From NCBI GenBank assembly GCA_900539525.1, contig UQCM01000105.1, positions 1 through 5,874 on the forward strand: a stretch of 5,874 nucleotides of DNA, written 5' to 3'. Below are positions 4,692-5,874 of this stretch, in pieces. This DNA comes from an uncultured Blautia sp. (lineage in GTDB: Bacteria > Bacillota > Clostridia > Lachnospirales > Lachnospiraceae). The notes beneath the pieces were generated by a model that had not been told where the DNA came from, ran no database searches, and worked only from the letters and a program-made list of their open reading frames with translations. Within the stretch, counting starts at the first letter, position 1. Every line of letters starts with the position of its first letter. The position numbers were made by a program, and so were the translations under genes.

Positions 4692-5306
4692 ATGATAAAT
4701 AGAATTGTTTTTGCAACAGGAAATGAGGGAAAGATGGCGGAGATCAGAGCCATACTTTCTGATCTGGGTATACCTGTCCTGTCGATGAAGGAGGCAGGGG
4801 TTACCGCGGATATCGTGGAGGATGGAAAGACCTTTCAGGAAAATGCGGATATTAAGGCGGAAGCCATTATGAAGCTGACAGGAGATGTGGTACTGGCAGA
4901 TGATTCCGGCCTTGAAATTGATTATCTGAACGGGGAGCCGGGAATCTATTCCGCGCGTTACATGGGAGAGGATACTTCTTATGATAAAAAGAACAGAAAT
5001 CTGATCGAAAGGCTTGAGGGTGTGCCGGATGAAAAGCGGACGGCACGTTTTGTCTGCGCCATTTCTGCTGCACTGCCGGATGGGACACTTCTGCACAGCA
5101 GGGGTACGATTGAGGGAATCATCGGATACGAGAGCAAAGGTGAGAATGGCTTTGGATATGATCCGATCTTCTTTCTGCCGGAGTATCAGTGTACGACGGC
5201 AGAGCTTTCACCGGAGAAGAAGAATGAATTGAGTCACAGAGGAAAAGCACTGCGCATGATGAAAGAAAAGTTAATGGAAGCCATTGACATAGAGAAATAT
5301 CAGTAA
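4692..5306 (+). CDS. rdgB: RdgB/HAM1 non-canonical purine NTP pyrophosphatase (XTP/dITP)
   Basis: It hydrolyses dITP, ITP and XTP to the monophosphate plus pyrophosphate, keeping deaminated purines out of DNA and RNA; cytoplasmic, Mg-dependent homodimer in the family. From ATG 4692 it is 204 residues, the normal size. Family signatures are all present: ATGNEGK (8-14) phosphate loop, FQENA (48-52), DDSGLEID (70-77) with the catalytic acidic pair, YSARY (86-90), FGYDP (154-158) base-recognition loop, and SHRGKA (181-186) at the end. AAAGGGTG (4675-4682) is a fair ribosome site 9 nt away. The frame stays open upstream to a TTG at 4503, but those 63 codons have no homologous part in the family and cover the structured spacer, so I reject the longer start. 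It is followed by a ysnB-like gene, as in B. subtilis (ysnA-ysnB). Confidence 0.95.
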   Translation: MINRIVFATGNEGKMAEIRAILSDLGIPVLSMKEAGVTADIVEDGKTFQENADIKAEAIMKLTGDVVLADDSGLEIDYLNGEPGIYSARYMGEDTSYDKKNRNLIERLEGVPDEKRTARFVCAISAALPDGTLLHSRGTIEGIIGYESKGENGFGYDPIFFLPEYQCTTAELSPEKKNELSHRGKALRMMKEKLMEAIDIEKYQ

Positions 5307-5325
5307 GATACGGGGGGAAGAGCGG

Positions 5326-5814
5326 ATGAAAATCTTAATCGTAAGCGATACGCATCGCCGGGATGCAAATCTGGAAGAGGTCCTGGAGAAGGAAAAGCCT
5401 GTGGACTGTCTCATCCATCTGGGAGATGTGGAAGGCAGTGAGGATTATATCCGGGAGCTGGTTCAGTGCCCGGTCCATATGGTGAGCGGCAACTGTGATT
5501 TTTTCTGCGATCTTCCAAGGGAGGAAGAGTTTTCACTTGGAAAATACAGAGTGATGATCACTCACGGACATTATTATTATGTTTCGCTGGATTTTCAGGA
5601 GATCAGACGGCAGGCGGAGGCTAGAGGTGTGGACATTGTCATGTTCGGCCATACACACCGTCCGCTTCTGGAAAAGGAGGATGGTGTGCTGCTGCTGAAT
5701 CCGGGAAGTCTGTCCTTTCCGCGACAGGAGGGAAGAAAGCCCAGTTACATTCTGATGGAATTAGATGATGACGGAGAAGCAGAGTTTCAGGTGTGCTATC
5801 TGAAACACAGGTAG
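5326..5814 (+). CDS. ysnB: YsnB/MJ0936-type metallophosphoesterase
   Basis: A 162-residue member of the calcineurin-like fold, a smaller paralogue of the gene at 1411. Metal-site motifs in order: D8-T-H10, GD34, GN56-C-D58, TH80-G-H82 and GH109-T-H111, then LNPGS (124-128). All ligands are present, so it should be an active Mn- or Ni-type phosphodiesterase; natural substrate unknown. There is no signal peptide. It lies 19 bp after rdgB; this rdgB-ysnB pairing is common in Firmicutes and suggests related roles in nucleotide handling. The ribosome site is a G-rich run (5312-5320) that is weaker than those of the other genes, so translation may depend partly on ribosomes arriving from rdgB. Confidence 0.93.
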   Translation: MKILIVSDTHRRDANLEEVLEKEKPVDCLIHLGDVEGSEDYIRELVQCPVHMVSGNCDFFCDLPREEEFSLGKYRVMITHGHYYYVSLDFQEIRRQAEARGVDIVMFGHTHRPLLEKEDGVLLLNPGSLSFPRQEGRKPSYILMELDDDGEAEFQVCYLKHR

Positions 5815-5820
5815 AAAAGT

Positions 5821-5874
5821 GTTACTATTCACACGTCAGCCAGTTCGAGGTGTTTTCTGTGAGTGTAGCGAAGC
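5821..5874 (+). repeat. Start of a GTTAC-ended extragenic repeat, cut off by the window edge
   Basis: Six bases after the ysnB stop begins GTTACTATTCACAC, which matches the tip of the MITE at 1117 (GTAACTGTTCAGAG) at 10 of 14 positions. TCACA (5829-5833) can pair with TGTGA (5858-5862), and outside it CTA with TAG, so a hairpin forms near the end. CCAGTTCGAGG (5840-5850) recurs as its exact complement at 290-300. No terminator for the operon is seen before the window ends. Its nature as a second MITE is inference, because the other end is not visible. Confidence 0.35.

Noticed and set aside
1..5874. CRISPR array, tRNA, rRNA, phage or toxin-antitoxin genes
   Set aside because: I found no regularly spaced repeats, no tRNA cloverleaf with acceptor and anticodon arms, no rRNA segment, and no gene of those families on either strand.

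Overview
The window looks like a low-to-moderate GC Gram-positive chromosome, most likely a gut Clostridia of the Lachnospiraceae type. This rests on strong AGGAGG-type ribosome sites, TTG starts, genes overlapping by a few bases, AT-rich spacers, a forespore-type promoter in front of a tiny Asn/Ser/Thr-rich protein, and a papain-fold peptidase with a lectin-like C-terminal region. The assignment is inference from gene content; no taxonomic marker gene is present.

Layout. 1-456 has no gene. It opens on what appears to be the 3' half of a terminator, then carries a perfect 14-bp hairpin and an AT-rich stretch with small repeats. 457-639 is a 60-residue disordered small protein with its own candidate sigma-G/F promoter and a strong terminator. 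726-825 is the control region of a single-domain rhodanese gene (826-1146). The 3' end of that gene is interrupted by a 153-bp MITE (1117-1269) with 15-bp terminal inverted repeats and an exact 8-bp target duplication; the MITE supplies the last nine codons and the stop. The ancestral stop is still visible at 1281-1283, inside the -35 box of a good housekeeping promoter (1280-1308).

That promoter appears to drive a five-gene operon on the + strand: a YfcE-type phosphodiesterase, a THUMP/UPF0020 RNA guanine-N2 methyltransferase, a membrane-anchored C1A cysteine peptidase, an RdgB/HAM1 house-cleaning NTP pyrophosphatase and a second YsnB-type metallophosphoesterase. The first three overlap by 4 and 8 bp and the last two are 19 bp apart. 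Between peptidase and rdgB sits an anomalous stretch of about 185 nt that folds into three arms and looks like an inserted repeat or a structured leader RNA.

Together the operon is mostly nucleotide and RNA housekeeping (rRNA modification, removal of deaminated NTPs, metal-dependent phosphoesterases) with an exported peptidase in the middle. The novelty lies in the small mobile or structured elements rather than in the large genes: the MITE inside the rhodanese gene, the structured spacer before rdgB, and a second GTTAC-starting element cut off by the right edge of the window.
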